This document shows, one piece after another, positions 7,010 to 13,163 of a stretch of 36,546 nt of DNA. How positions within the stretch are numbered: position 1 is the stretch's first letter; each line of letters begins with the position of its first letter. The position numbers and the translations under genes were made by a program. The stretch spans positions 1-36,546 of IMG/VR virus record IMGVR_UViG_3300027857_000042; one strand, 5' to 3'. The notes below the pieces were generated by a model that saw only the letters and a list, made by a program, of their open reading frames with translations, did not search any database and was not told the origin of the DNA. The DNA comes from a virus.

Positions 7010-7209
7010 TACCGCTTCCTCCCTTTGTTCTGTGCTTCTCGACTAGCTCGGCACGCATCGCAGCGCGTCCTACGTTCTGCCTTGCGTGTGCAGCATCGAA
7101 GGCACCAAAGTTTTTCCTGGGGGCCTCCGTTCAAAGCTTGGACGCGCAAACGCTCGTTATCGTCCCTGAATCCTGCACGTCGAAAACGCGTTGGCAAGGC
7201 GAGGGTCAC
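7009..7209 (-). CDS. CxxC zinc mini-protein, GTG start
   Basis: 66 residues, strongly basic, with CLRCC and CDAC about 13 residues apart, forming a compact zinc knuckle (WCLRCCTRKAERRTRCDACR). I start at the GTG that overlaps the TGA of the upstream gene (GTGA, 7206-7209), with GGAG 9 bases before it. An ATG five codons earlier has no ribosome site. It may bind nucleic acid. Confidence 0.55.
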   Translation of the reverse strand: MTLALPTRFRRAGFRDDNERLRVQALNGGPQEKLWCLRCCTRKAERRTRCDACRASREAQNKGRKR

Positions 7210-7400
7210 AACCCGCGTCTCCATGTTCCCATAAGCTGATTCGCGATTGCACCAAAAAATTCGCTGCCCAGGTAACCCTGCACGTACAGTCCAGCTTTCA
7301 CGGCGTGAAGCGCTGCCTCGTCGAGAAGCATAATCAGCTTACACAAATTCTGGCGCTCCTCTTCGGTCTTCGGTATATTGACTGCCATTCCTATTTGCAT
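7206..7400 (-). CDS. Small hypothetical helical protein
   Basis: 64 residues (MQIGMAVNIPKTEEERQNLC at the start), mostly helical, not recognised. AAGGAGG precedes the ATG, which overlaps the upstream TAA (TAATG). Confidence 0.55.
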   Translation of the reverse strand: MQIGMAVNIPKTEEERQNLCKLIMLLDEAALHAVKAGLYVQGYLGSEFFGAIANQLMGTWRRGL

Positions 7401-7594
7401 TATGGTTTTCCTCCTTCCTTCATTGAAAAGAACTTATCAGGGACGCAGGTCGCCGTATCGCTACAATAAAACGCCTTGTATGGTGTGCCTTCGATGTCGG
7501 CATACATCAGCCCGGAATTCTTGCGCGATCCGCACGCGAGGCACTGCACGATACAAGGTATCGAGTCCGGGCTGTCCATCGGAATTAAGAGCAT
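7400..7594 (-). CDS. Small Cys-rich protein
   Basis: 64 residues with CIVQCLAC and two later Cys residues (FYCSDTATC), probably zinc-binding. I choose the ATG at 7594 because GGAGAA sits just before it and it overlaps the end of the upstream gene by 10 bases. A longer form starting at 7654 lacks a ribosome site. Confidence 0.5.
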   Translation of the reverse strand: MLLIPMDSPDSIPCIVQCLACGSRKNSGLMYADIEGTPYKAFYCSDTATCVPDKFFSMKEGGKP

Positions 7595-7773
7595 ATTCTC
7601 CAGCCTTCTTGACGCATGCGCGTCACGTCCTGTTTCCAACACGTTTGTAGCCATTCGCAAAAAATATCGAAGTGTGCGTACGATATTACCAATACCCGCA
7701 AGCCTGTGGGCAGTTTATACGTGCCTATCCATCTTCTGTCTTCCTTCTTAATCGTGACCCGCATTCGTAACAT
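7585..7773 (-). CDS. Small basic hypothetical protein
   Basis: 62 residues with a β-strand-rich start (RWIGTYKLPTGLRVLVISY) and a basic C terminus. Its ATG follows directly after the TAA of the upstream gene; GGAGGG is 11 bases before. Not recognised. Confidence 0.5.
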   Translation of the reverse strand: MLRMRVTIKKEDRRWIGTYKLPTGLRVLVISYAHFDIFCEWLQTCWKQDVTRMRQEGWRICS

Positions 7774-7911
7774 TTAGCGTACCGCCCTCCGGTAGAACTG
7801 AATAAGAAACAGACCGACGCGGCCAATTATCCAGCCGCGTGCTTGCAGCCGCTCGGCTTGCTTGAGTCCCTTGAGAGTGCTCGTGTCAACTGTACGGTAT
7901 TCAATCCTCAC
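7774..7911 (-). CDS. Small phage protein, GTG start
   Basis: 45 residues containing KGLKQAERLQARGW and RVGLFLIQFYRR, a compact pattern I associate with small conserved phage proteins of unknown role. The GTG overlaps the TGA of the upstream gene (GTGA). Confidence 0.6.
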   Translation of the reverse strand: MRIEYRTVDTSTLKGLKQAERLQARGWIIGRVGLFLIQFYRRAVR

Positions 7912-8339
7912 GATTGCGCCTCCGTGTTGCGAACTCGAATTGTCTGATACGCGAGCATATTCTTCCGTGCCTCGCCGATAGCCTCACGAATCATATCGTG
8001 AAAATAAGAGCCACAGCGACCGAGACTACCAGGAGTCAGCTTCTGGCGCTTCTCGCGACGCGCGTACTTGGCATTCTGTACACCACACTCGCGGTGATTC
8101 ATGAAGTCTTCAAGCGATTTGTATATGCAGCCTCCCAAGTAATCGGTGCCTACTTCGTGGCCTTGAAAGAAAACGCGCACACGAGCCACAAACGCCATTA
8201 GCTCGCCGGATTGCAGTCCTTTAAGCGTGCTGCCGTCTTCGTCAAAAGACAAGTCTAGGTCGTTCTCCTCAAGCGCGTCGCAGACGACCTTGAAGTTTTT
8301 CGTGTTGAACTCCCGCATGGTGCCAATTTTGTGACTCAT
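7908..8339 (-). CDS. Conserved phage hypothetical protein
   Basis: 143 residues. DLDLSFDEDGSTLKGLQSGE, then FVARVRVFFQGHEVGTDYLG, then DMIREAIGEARKN match a family often seen in early regions of large phages, with no known function. The ATG has AGGAG 7 bases upstream, and the gene has its own promoter (8380-8407). Confidence 0.68.
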   Translation of the reverse strand: MSHKIGTMREFNTKNFKVVCDALEENDLDLSFDEDGSTLKGLQSGELMAFVARVRVFFQGHEVGTDYLGGCIYKSLEDFMNHRECGVQNAKYARREKRQKLTPGSLGRCGSYFHDMIREAIGEARKNMLAYQTIRVRNTEAQS

Positions 8340-8379
8340 TTTTTATCTCCTCGCTCGCCCTTTGGGCTTGCGTGATACC

Positions 8380-8407
8380 ATCATACGCTTCTGAGTACCG
8401 AAGTCAA
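8380..8407 (-). promoter_or_regulatory. Promoter with shared CATTCGTACCATTGACTTC element
   Basis: TTGACT, 16 bases, TATGAT. The -35 lies inside CATTCGTACCATTGACTTC, which is identical in the promoter at 9101-9128 and close to the one at 3495-3522. Confidence 0.7.
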
Positions 8408-8420
8408 TGGTACGAATGTA

Positions 8421-8507
8421 CTACCTTCTGAATCCAAACGTGCGGGTATCGTCGCGCACTTCCCATGAGCAGACCTGACAGGTGCCGAGGTGTGTGGCTT
8501 TGGTCAT
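8421..8507 (-). CDS. 28-residue CxxC mini-protein
   Basis: Reads MTKATHLGTCQVCSWEVRDD onward with a single CxxC pair. Its ATG overlaps the upstream TGA (ATGA). It may be a shortened zinc mini-protein. Confidence 0.45.
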   Translation of the reverse strand: MTKATHLGTCQVCSWEVRDDTRTFGFRR

Positions 8508-8752
8508 TGCGCCGCCTTGACATCAGGACACTGAGCCGTTTGTGACCCTTGACATACGTGGCAATACGTCTTCTTTGGCTCGACGTGAAAAACTTCGGCG
8601 TTGACTGAGCCGACTTTGTGCTGTGTCCCGCGCTCGTCCTCATACCCTCGCGCCGACATCTTGGTGCAGCGCAGATAAAAACTGTTGTACATGGGCTTGG
8701 CGTCGTTGAGCCAGTCGAACGTGTCGCCTACTTTCAAGTCGCGAAATTTCAT
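8504..8752 (-). CDS. Small protein with C-terminal CxxC
   Basis: 82 residues starting MKFRDLKVGDTFDW, a start pattern common in small phage β-barrel-like proteins. Later come CHVC and another Cys (CQGSQTAQC). GGAGG is 5 bases before this ATG, and the start overlaps the previous stop by ATGA. A longer in-frame extension has no ribosome site and overlaps the upstream gene. Confidence 0.6.
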   Translation of the reverse strand: MKFRDLKVGDTFDWLNDAKPMYNSFYLRCTKMSARGYEDERGTQHKVGSVNAEVFHVEPKKTYCHVCQGSQTAQCPDVKAAQ

Positions 8753-9081
8753 GCTGTCCTCCGGTTGTCGAATCGACCGTGACGAAAGCGGTCGCGAAAC
8801 AGAACAGAGCCATCGAACTCGGGGTCGTTTACGTCGCCAGCGATTTTCTTTTTGTCTGGCGTGCCATAGCCCTTGATGCCATAGATGATGCCTGTTGAAA
8901 TTTCCACCATCCATGCTCCTGATCCGCCGACGTCTAAGCGGATGTACTTCGCGCCTTCATGCGTGTGCTTCTGTTCCTGGGTGTCGAACGTAGCCATGAG
9001 GTTGGTGTATCCGCGACGTACGAAGTCTTGACGGTGCGCTTCGTGCCACTGTGAGAGAATCTGATTGAGTCGCTCGGTCAT
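8749..9081 (-). CDS. Hypothetical protein with DVGGSGAWMVE core
   Basis: 110 residues. The core KYIRLDVGGSGAWMVEISTG followed by GIIYGIKGYGTPDKKK recalls a family of small phage or plasmid proteins that end in basic and aromatic residues; function unknown. GGAG lies 8 bases before the chosen ATG, behind the promoter at 9101-9128. Confidence 0.6.
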   Translation of the reverse strand: MTERLNQILSQWHEAHRQDFVRRGYTNLMATFDTQEQKHTHEGAKYIRLDVGGSGAWMVEISTGIIYGIKGYGTPDKKKIAGDVNDPEFDGSVLFRDRFRHGRFDNRRTA

Positions 9082-9100
9082 GGTGTTTTCTCCTGCCACC

Positions 9101-9128
9101 ATCATACTCCAGCGAGTTTAGAAGTCAA
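9101..9128 (-). promoter_or_regulatory. Promoter with shared upstream element
   Basis: TTGACT, 16 bases, TATGAT, preceded by CATTCGTACCATTGACTTC overlapping the -35 and by a CCTAGTAC-type box. It drives the four-gene coupled run ending at 8421. Confidence 0.7.
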
Positions 9129-9161
9129 TGGTACGAATGGCCTAGTACTTTAGGCTTCCCT

Positions 9162-9368
9162 TTATTGCACCTCTTCAATCTCTTCGAAGTTTGCCACGCG
9201 TTCGACGATGCGCAAAGTGGCCTTCTCTGCGGCTTGGTCTGATTCGTCATTGCTAGTCTCGCTAAAGTAAATGGCGCGACCGAGCAGAGTGTTTAAATCG
9301 TCGGCTACTTCGTTCTTCCATTGTTCATCGTGTTCAGTGCTAAACATCGTGTGAATTGTGGTTTTCAT
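9162..9368 (-). CDS. Small acidic hypothetical protein
   Basis: 68 residues, acidic and helical (NEVADDLNTLLGRAIYFSET). AAGGAG precedes the ATG. A TTGACA at 9410-9415 may be a -35, but I see no good -10. Confidence 0.55.
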   Translation of the reverse strand: MKTTIHTMFSTEHDEQWKNEVADDLNTLLGRAIYFSETSNDESDQAAEKATLRIVERVANFEEIEEVQ

Positions 9369-9475
9369 TTTTGTCTCCTTGTGCGTAGTGTGACAAATCT
9401 CGAATTGAATGTCAAGAAGAAACTACGAGCGACTCAAAACTTCCGTACACAATCCAGCCAATGGGTGTAGGTTGC

Positions 9476-9740
9476 TCATGAGAACAGCGCCACGAATTCA
9501 GACCACTGAATGATGAGCGAATCGGCAGCGCGTCGATACGTACGCTTGCGGTCTTCTTTCAGTCGAGACCACGTCGCGTCATCATAACCTGACAGCTTCT
9601 TGGCGATGGTCTCCTGTGTTGGCCGGGTCGCCGACACTGGGAAGGTAGGCGTAAGGCGAGCGTCTAATTCTTTCACCCACCCTGCGGCCGTCGCGGACAA
9701 AGTCCTCAAGCTTTTCGTAATCGTGGTAGAAGTCGGCCAT
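9476..9740 (-). pseudogene. Probable frameshifted gene (start and body in different frames)
   Basis: A well-placed ATG at 9740 overlaps the upstream stop (TGATG) and opens a sensible N terminus (MADFYHDYEKLEDFVRDGRR), but this frame soon becomes Pro/Arg-rich and stops. The +1 frame from about 9709 to 9476 has no ATG, yet reads like a real domain (RPTQETIAKKLSGYDDATWS, then RKRTYRRAADSLI). A +1 shift near 9680-9710 would join them into a protein of about 87 residues. Alternatives: a TTG start at 9709, a sequencing error, or true recoding. Confidence 0.45.
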
Positions 9741-10177
9741 CAGGCTTTCATCCTTTCTAAGATGTGCTGAGCCAGAATCGGCATCTCGCGCTCTAACATC
9801 TCAACCACAGTGGCTGCCTTAATCACCTCTCCATTCGGGGATTTCCATTCCCCTGTCGGCTTCTCTTTGGCATTGACTAGCACCTTGCCTTGCCAGTCGT
9901 AAAAGCTTTTCAATATGTCAACCGAGGTATGCTCGTAGACTTCCACGTCGTAATAAGGATTCTCCAAAGTGAATGGCTTGAGCACGCCTGCCCTGATTTT
10001 CTTCTGCTCGTGGTATATCTGCCTACGGCGATCCGACTCACAAACACGACACACACGTTGTCCATCACCGCGAACGCGCACGTTCGGGTTACCTTCGGCC
10101 ATCGAGTGACCTTTACGACACGTCGTATAAATACCGTGGCGGCGCTCGGGCTGCCTCGTCTCGCTAAACTTTGTCAC
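9740..10177 (-). CDS. Zinc-finger hypothetical protein, GTG start
   Basis: 145 residues. Residues about 20-50 carry CRKGH and CRVCESDRRRQIY, the Cys/His pattern often found as an N-terminal zinc finger in phage proteins of the HNH type, but no HNH catalytic site follows. GGAGG is 8 bases before the GTG. It is the first gene of the leftward block, just behind the promoter at 10199-10227. Confidence 0.6.
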   Translation of the reverse strand: MTKFSETRQPERRHGIYTTCRKGHSMAEGNPNVRVRGDGQRVCRVCESDRRRQIYHEQKKIRAGVLKPFTLENPYYDVEVYEHTSVDILKSFYDWQGKVLVNAKEKPTGEWKSPNGEVIKAATVVEMLEREMPILAQHILERMKA

Positions 10178-10198
10178 TGTGCTGTCCTCCAGCCTGGG

Positions 10199-10227
10199 AG
10201 CCTATCACAAACACCTGAAGAAGTCAA
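10199..10227 (-). promoter_or_regulatory. Main leftward promoter
   Basis: TTGACT, 17 bases, TAGGCT, ending 22 bases before the first leftward gene. It lies at the left edge of the divergent control region. Confidence 0.65.
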
Positions 10228-10246
10228 GAGTTTTTTGACGTTATTG

Positions 10247-10470
10247 TCGGTGATTCGCGGTGAACACGGTGACGAACGAGGAGTACTACACAGAGAAAAC
10301 AGCCAACACGAGCGCACGCCAAGTTAACCATAATCTGAGCATATTTAATAACTCTTTTATTATCATATAGTTACAAGATAAAACATAAGTTGGACATACA
10401 GAAATAGGACAAAACGAACAATTAAAGACTCTGCGTGTAGTACGTCTCGTTCATCACCGCGACCACCGAC
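10247..10470. repeat. Long imperfect inverted repeat around an AT-rich core
   Basis: The left arm (10247-10295) contains GTCGGTG, CGCGGTGA, GAACGAG and GTACTACAC..AGAG in order. The right arm (10429-10470), read on the other strand, has the same blocks in the same order. The 130-base centre is rich in A and T (TTTAATAACTCTTTTATTAT). This is typical of replication origins or paired divergent regulatory sites. Confidence 0.55.
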
Positions 10471-10502
10471 AATCACCGTCAATCGCTACTAAAACGAAGT
10501 GT

Positions 10503-10568
10503 CACCAATTGTTTGGTGTTCGCTATTTATTCTCTGCACCAAAGTTTTGGTGGTGTCAAGATTGACAC
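10503..10568. promoter_or_regulatory. Three 16-bp palindromes, likely operators
   Basis: CACCAA-TTGT-TTGGTG (10503-10518), CACCAA-AGTT-TTGGTG (10537-10552) and GTGTCA-AGAT-TGACAC (10553-10568). All have perfect 6-bp arms and 4-bp centres, the geometry expected for dimeric helix-turn-helix regulators. Confidence 0.55.
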
Positions 10569-10587
10569 AGTGTCACACTAGCGATCC

Positions 10588-10707
10588 TGAGACAGCCGAA
10601 AAGCGAGCGTATCAGATTGAGACGATGAGATTTGAGACGTCTTACGAGCTTGAGACACAGACTAGTCGACTTGAGACGTCACGTCAGGACGCGACAAATA
10701 GTGAGAC
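10588..10707 (+). repeat. Six direct TGAGAC half-sites
   Basis: TGAGAC starts at 10588, 10618, 10633, 10651, 10672 and 10702. It is the same hexamer as one arm of the four palindromes at 11309-11449. All spacings are multiples of three. Confidence 0.6.
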
Positions 10708-11308
10708 AAGCACGTAACTCCAACAAAATAAAGGGTATATAAGTTTCGTGAATTGGAAACAAGGCAACGGGTCATCCAGGCGAGAGGTGCGCGAGTGCAA
10801 TAATTACACAAAATCACGCAATAATTTTCGCTTTTTGTTCTACGATGGAGAATAATTAGTTCTCCAGCGCTTCGCAAACCCGCGCAAGTTGTTGATTCGG
10901 CGTGAGTTAAGCTTCGCAATCGTATTCTGCAACGCGCAACGCAGGCAGCAACCGATCCGCGCTGAGGTCGCGCAACGCAACGAGGCGAACCTTGGGCGAA
11001 GCAATTGCTGTTGAAAACAAAGGAGTTAGCCTTTGGTCGTTCAGTTGCTCCCCTAGCAATTCGGTCGCCAAAGTTCAATGGGGCCGGGGGGTGGCGGGTC
11101 GTACCCGCCCCCGACGCCTTGAGGCTCAGGCCGACGTCGACGTGGCTCACCCGCACCTTTCCCTAACAGTGACCGTCACGCCAGAAGTCCCCTGTTATCA
11201 ACTATTTAAAATCGGTGCCATGCTTCATCTGTTTTAGTGGAGGGCTACAACCCTCCTGGCAGTACTGCGACCTCCCTGTCGATACCAACGCAAACTCGCA
11301 AATGCCTC

Positions 11309-11449
11309 GTCTCAAAATGAGATGAGAAACAGGGATTTCTCGACACAGGCCAGTCGTACTCGCCCCAGGGGCGTCTCATTGTGAGACGACCTCAACGTGG
11401 CTCATCTCAATCTGAGACGGGTGGGACACGTCACGTCTCAAAATGAGAC
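11309..11449. promoter_or_regulatory. Operator-like array: four GTCTCA-N3-TGAGAC palindromes
   Basis: Copies at 11309-11323 (one end base off), 11373-11387, 11404-11418 (one end base off) and 11435-11449. The last three are centred 31 bp apart, about three helical turns, and the first lies 64 bp upstream. The final copy ends 38 bp before the first rightward gene. This looks like cooperative binding by a phage repressor or activator. Confidence 0.7.
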
Positions 11450-11487
11450 AGTAGTCTCGTGGTGAATCAAAGAATAGGTGTCTACAA

Positions 11488-11754
11488 ATGGTTCCTGATC
11501 CGATTTTTATCGAAGACGGCGACACGATTGTTGTGATTGCGAAGACTTTTGGCCCGACAGTATCTGATTCAGCCGATGCGCACCCGTACGTCTCTAAAGC
11601 TTATCGCGTTGTTGCTGATCGTTCTGGGCCTACCTTGGCTCTTGTACCGCTCGGCGAGAGAGCGACTCGGGTGTCTCAAGTTGAGATTGACCAGTTCGAA
11701 GCGCGGAAGAATCGCGAGAGTGTCGTCCAAAATAATGTAACGAGTGGATCGTGA
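11488..11754 (+). CDS. Hypothetical protein, first rightward gene
   Basis: 88 residues (MVPDPIFIEDGDTIVVIAKT at the start), β-rich, not recognised. AGGTG lies before the ATG. Its TGA overlaps the GTG of the next gene (GTGA). It is the first gene downstream of the four-palindrome array and so probably directly controlled by it. Confidence 0.6.
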   Translation: MVPDPIFIEDGDTIVVIAKTFGPTVSDSADAHPYVSKAYRVVADRSGPTLALVPLGERATRVSQVEIDQFEARKNRESVVQNNVTSGS

Positions 11755-12050
11755 ATCGCCGATCATTTCTAAAGTGGCTTGGTATTGGAGTTTCCGCCGC
11801 AGTGGCGGTCGCCCCCAGGGCCGTCGAAGCGGTGTGCAGTTGTACGCGTGGCTCAAAGCCACTAATAGGCACCGCTGAAGAGTGGTGTGACATTCATGGA
11901 ACCCCGCTCGTCGAATGCAGTCCTGTCGTTAAGAACTATTACGAGTACGCCAGCTTTTCTGAGTTCGCGAATTGCGAAGCCATTGATGAGTGCGTCATGA
12001 AAGTGGCTGAAGAGTTGGGTCGCTCCGCAGGTGAAGCAGCAGGCTGGTGA
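11751..12050 (+). CDS. Small exported protein with Tat-type signal
   Basis: 99 residues starting MNRRSFLKWLGIGVSAAVAV. Twin arginines plus FLK, a hydrophobic stretch and a small-residue cleavage region (VEAVC) are the marks of a twin-arginine signal peptide; a Cys after the hydrophobic stretch leaves a lipoprotein possible. The mature part has several Cys residues (CSC, WCDIHGTPLVEC, NCEAIDEC) that could bind metal. Phage proteins with Tat signals are unusual. GTG start coupled to the upstream gene. Confidence 0.6.
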   Translation: MNRRSFLKWLGIGVSAAVAVAPRAVEAVCSCTRGSKPLIGTAEEWCDIHGTPLVECSPVVKNYYEYASFSEFANCEAIDECVMKVAEELGRSAGEAAGW

Positions 12051-12053
12051 TCC

Positions 12054-12248
12054 GTGCCATTTTATTACATGCCTGTGGACTGGAGCGCTCCCGAGAAGGG
12101 ACTGCTTTACACGAACGAAGAGTTTAACAAAAGGATCGCAGCGAACGTTGAGGCGCTAGGTCTTCAACCAGGAACCAACGAATACGCGATCATCAACGAT
12201 ACCCAGTTTTTCCTACTGGACAAGTTGTTCAACGGAGCGCCGAACTAA
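12054..12248 (+). CDS. Small hypothetical protein
   Basis: 64 residues (MPFYYMPVDWSAPEKGLLYT at the start), GTG start four bases after the previous stop with a weak GGTGA site. Not recognised. Confidence 0.5.
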   Translation: MPFYYMPVDWSAPEKGLLYTNEEFNKRIAANVEALGLQPGTNEYAIINDTQFFLLDKLFNGAPN

Positions 12249-12262
12249 GGCGAGGAGATTTC

Positions 12263-12535
12263 ATGGCATCGACAGTCACAGGAAGTTTGGGCGCAGCGAA
12301 CAACGGTGCGATTGTCAGTGCCATCAAGTTGCTGAACAACGTTCCCGCTGGTGTCATAACGTCCGACGTGGTAGCGAGCGGAAACTTTTCTCTAAGCGGA
12401 CTCGCCGCTGGTACGTATTAAATCAAGGCCGTGCTTGCCAACGGAAACATTTCTAGGCAGGCGGGTTCCGACATCACTAACGTTTTGTTCGTGAACACGA
12501 TCACGGTCGACGGATCGACGACTTACAAACTGTAA
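12263..12535 (+). pseudogene. β-sandwich-like protein gene interrupted by an in-frame TAA
   Basis: GAGGAG precedes the ATG. The frame reads MASTVTGSLGAANNGAIVSA through SGNFSLSGLAAGTY, hits TAA at 12419-12421, then continues just as sensibly as IKAVLANGNISRQAG to a second TAA at 12533. The G-N-F-S-L-x-G-L-x-A-G-T-Y pattern is typical of carboxypeptidase-regulatory-like or fibre β-sandwiches, where the next residue would often be Gln. CAA to TAA is one transition. Either this copy is a nonsense mutant, or TAA is read through. The first half alone would be 52 residues. Confidence 0.6.
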
Positions 12536-12598
12536 GCGGATCGAGTCCATAAATTTTGTAAGCAGTACTACAACTTAATCTGTGTCTAGGAGAAACTT

Positions 12599-12871
12599 AT
12601 GTCCCAAGTCGCTTCTCAGGCCCTTAGTCTTAATGTTGCTGCTGTGCCCGTATTGCAGATTACAACCACGTCCTTACCGGATGCCGTTGAATTTTCTGCT
12701 TACTCTCAGCAGCTTCAAGCAACTGGTGGAACGGCACCGTACTTCTGGTCTTTGGCTTCTGGCGCGTTGCCAGCGGGTTTGTCGTTATCTCAGAACGGTA
12801 CTTTGCAAGGTATTCCGACAGCGTCGGGGCCGTTCAATTTCACGGTTCACGTTCAAGATTCTGGTGCTTAA
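12599..12871 (+). CDS. Ig-like (He_PIG-type) domain protein
   Basis: 90 residues. LPDAVEFSAYSQQLQATGGT, then LPAGLSLSQNGTLQGIPTAS and FNFTVHVQD match the He_PIG putative Ig-fold signature almost end to end. Such single domains decorate phage capsids, tails or fibres and bind weakly to cell surfaces. AGGAGA lies 6 bases before the ATG. It is probably a virion or decoration protein. Confidence 0.75.
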   Translation: MSQVASQALSLNVAAVPVLQITTTSLPDAVEFSAYSQQLQATGGTAPYFWSLASGALPAGLSLSQNGTLQGIPTASGPFNFTVHVQDSGA

Positions 12872-12920
12872 TGCAGGCTAGCAAAGCCCTGACATTAAGA
12901 GTTGTAAAAAAGAAACATCC

Positions 12921-12941
12921 GAGGGGGATTAAGTCCCCCTC
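12921..12941 (+). terminator. Strong hairpin, possible terminator
   Basis: GAGGGGGA and TCCCCCTC around a 5-base loop, 50 bases after the Ig-like gene. No T run follows, so it may be an RNA-processing or weak termination site instead. Confidence 0.4.
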
Positions 12942-12986
12942 ACTAATTCCGTCGTGGTTGAGAAAACTAATCGTAGGAAAAAATAA

Positions 12987-13163
12987 GTGAGTCTTAAAAA
13001 CATTGTCCATCGCGAAGTGAAGGATGGCCGCGAGCACATCACGTTCAAGACCGACACGCACGAGCACACGTACTCGTTCGACAAGCGACAACAGAAGAGT
13101 TTGAAAAACGGCGCTGATCCATCCGACCTGAAAGGCCGACTGGAGAAATCGAAGAAACTGTAA
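12987..13163 (+). CDS. Small basic hypothetical protein, GTG start
   Basis: 58 residues (MSLKNIVHREVKDGREHITF at the start), charged, with THEHTYSFDKRQ in the middle. TAGGA lies upstream of the GTG. Its TAA overlaps the ATG of the glycosyltransferase gene (TAATG), so the two are translated together. Confidence 0.55.
   Translation: MSLKNIVHREVKDGREHITFKTDTHEHTYSFDKRQQKSLKNGADPSDLKGRLEKSKKL

Larger units (their letters stand above)
10228..11487. promoter_or_regulatory. Divergent control region, about 1.25 kb, gene-poor
   Basis: No convincing gene on either strand. From left to right it holds: a long imperfect inverted repeat (10247-10295 and 10429-10470) around an AT-rich core; two CACCAA-N4-TTGGTG palindromes and a GTGTCA-N4-TGACAC palindrome (10503-10568); six direct TGAGAC half-sites (10588-10707); a GGAGAA/TTCTCC hairpin near 10846-10864; a cluster of GCAACGC repeats (10925-10985); GC-rich hairpins near 11091-11108 and 11239-11256; and four GTCTCA-N3-TGAGAC palindromes (11309-11449). 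This suits an origin and/or the switch between the leftward and rightward programmes. I found no clear -35/-10 pair for the rightward genes. Confidence 0.6.

Noticed and set aside
10992-11237. Open frame of 81 codons in the control region
   Set aside because: Composition is unlike the phage proteins, it crosses a strong GC-rich hairpin and has no ATG with a ribosome site.
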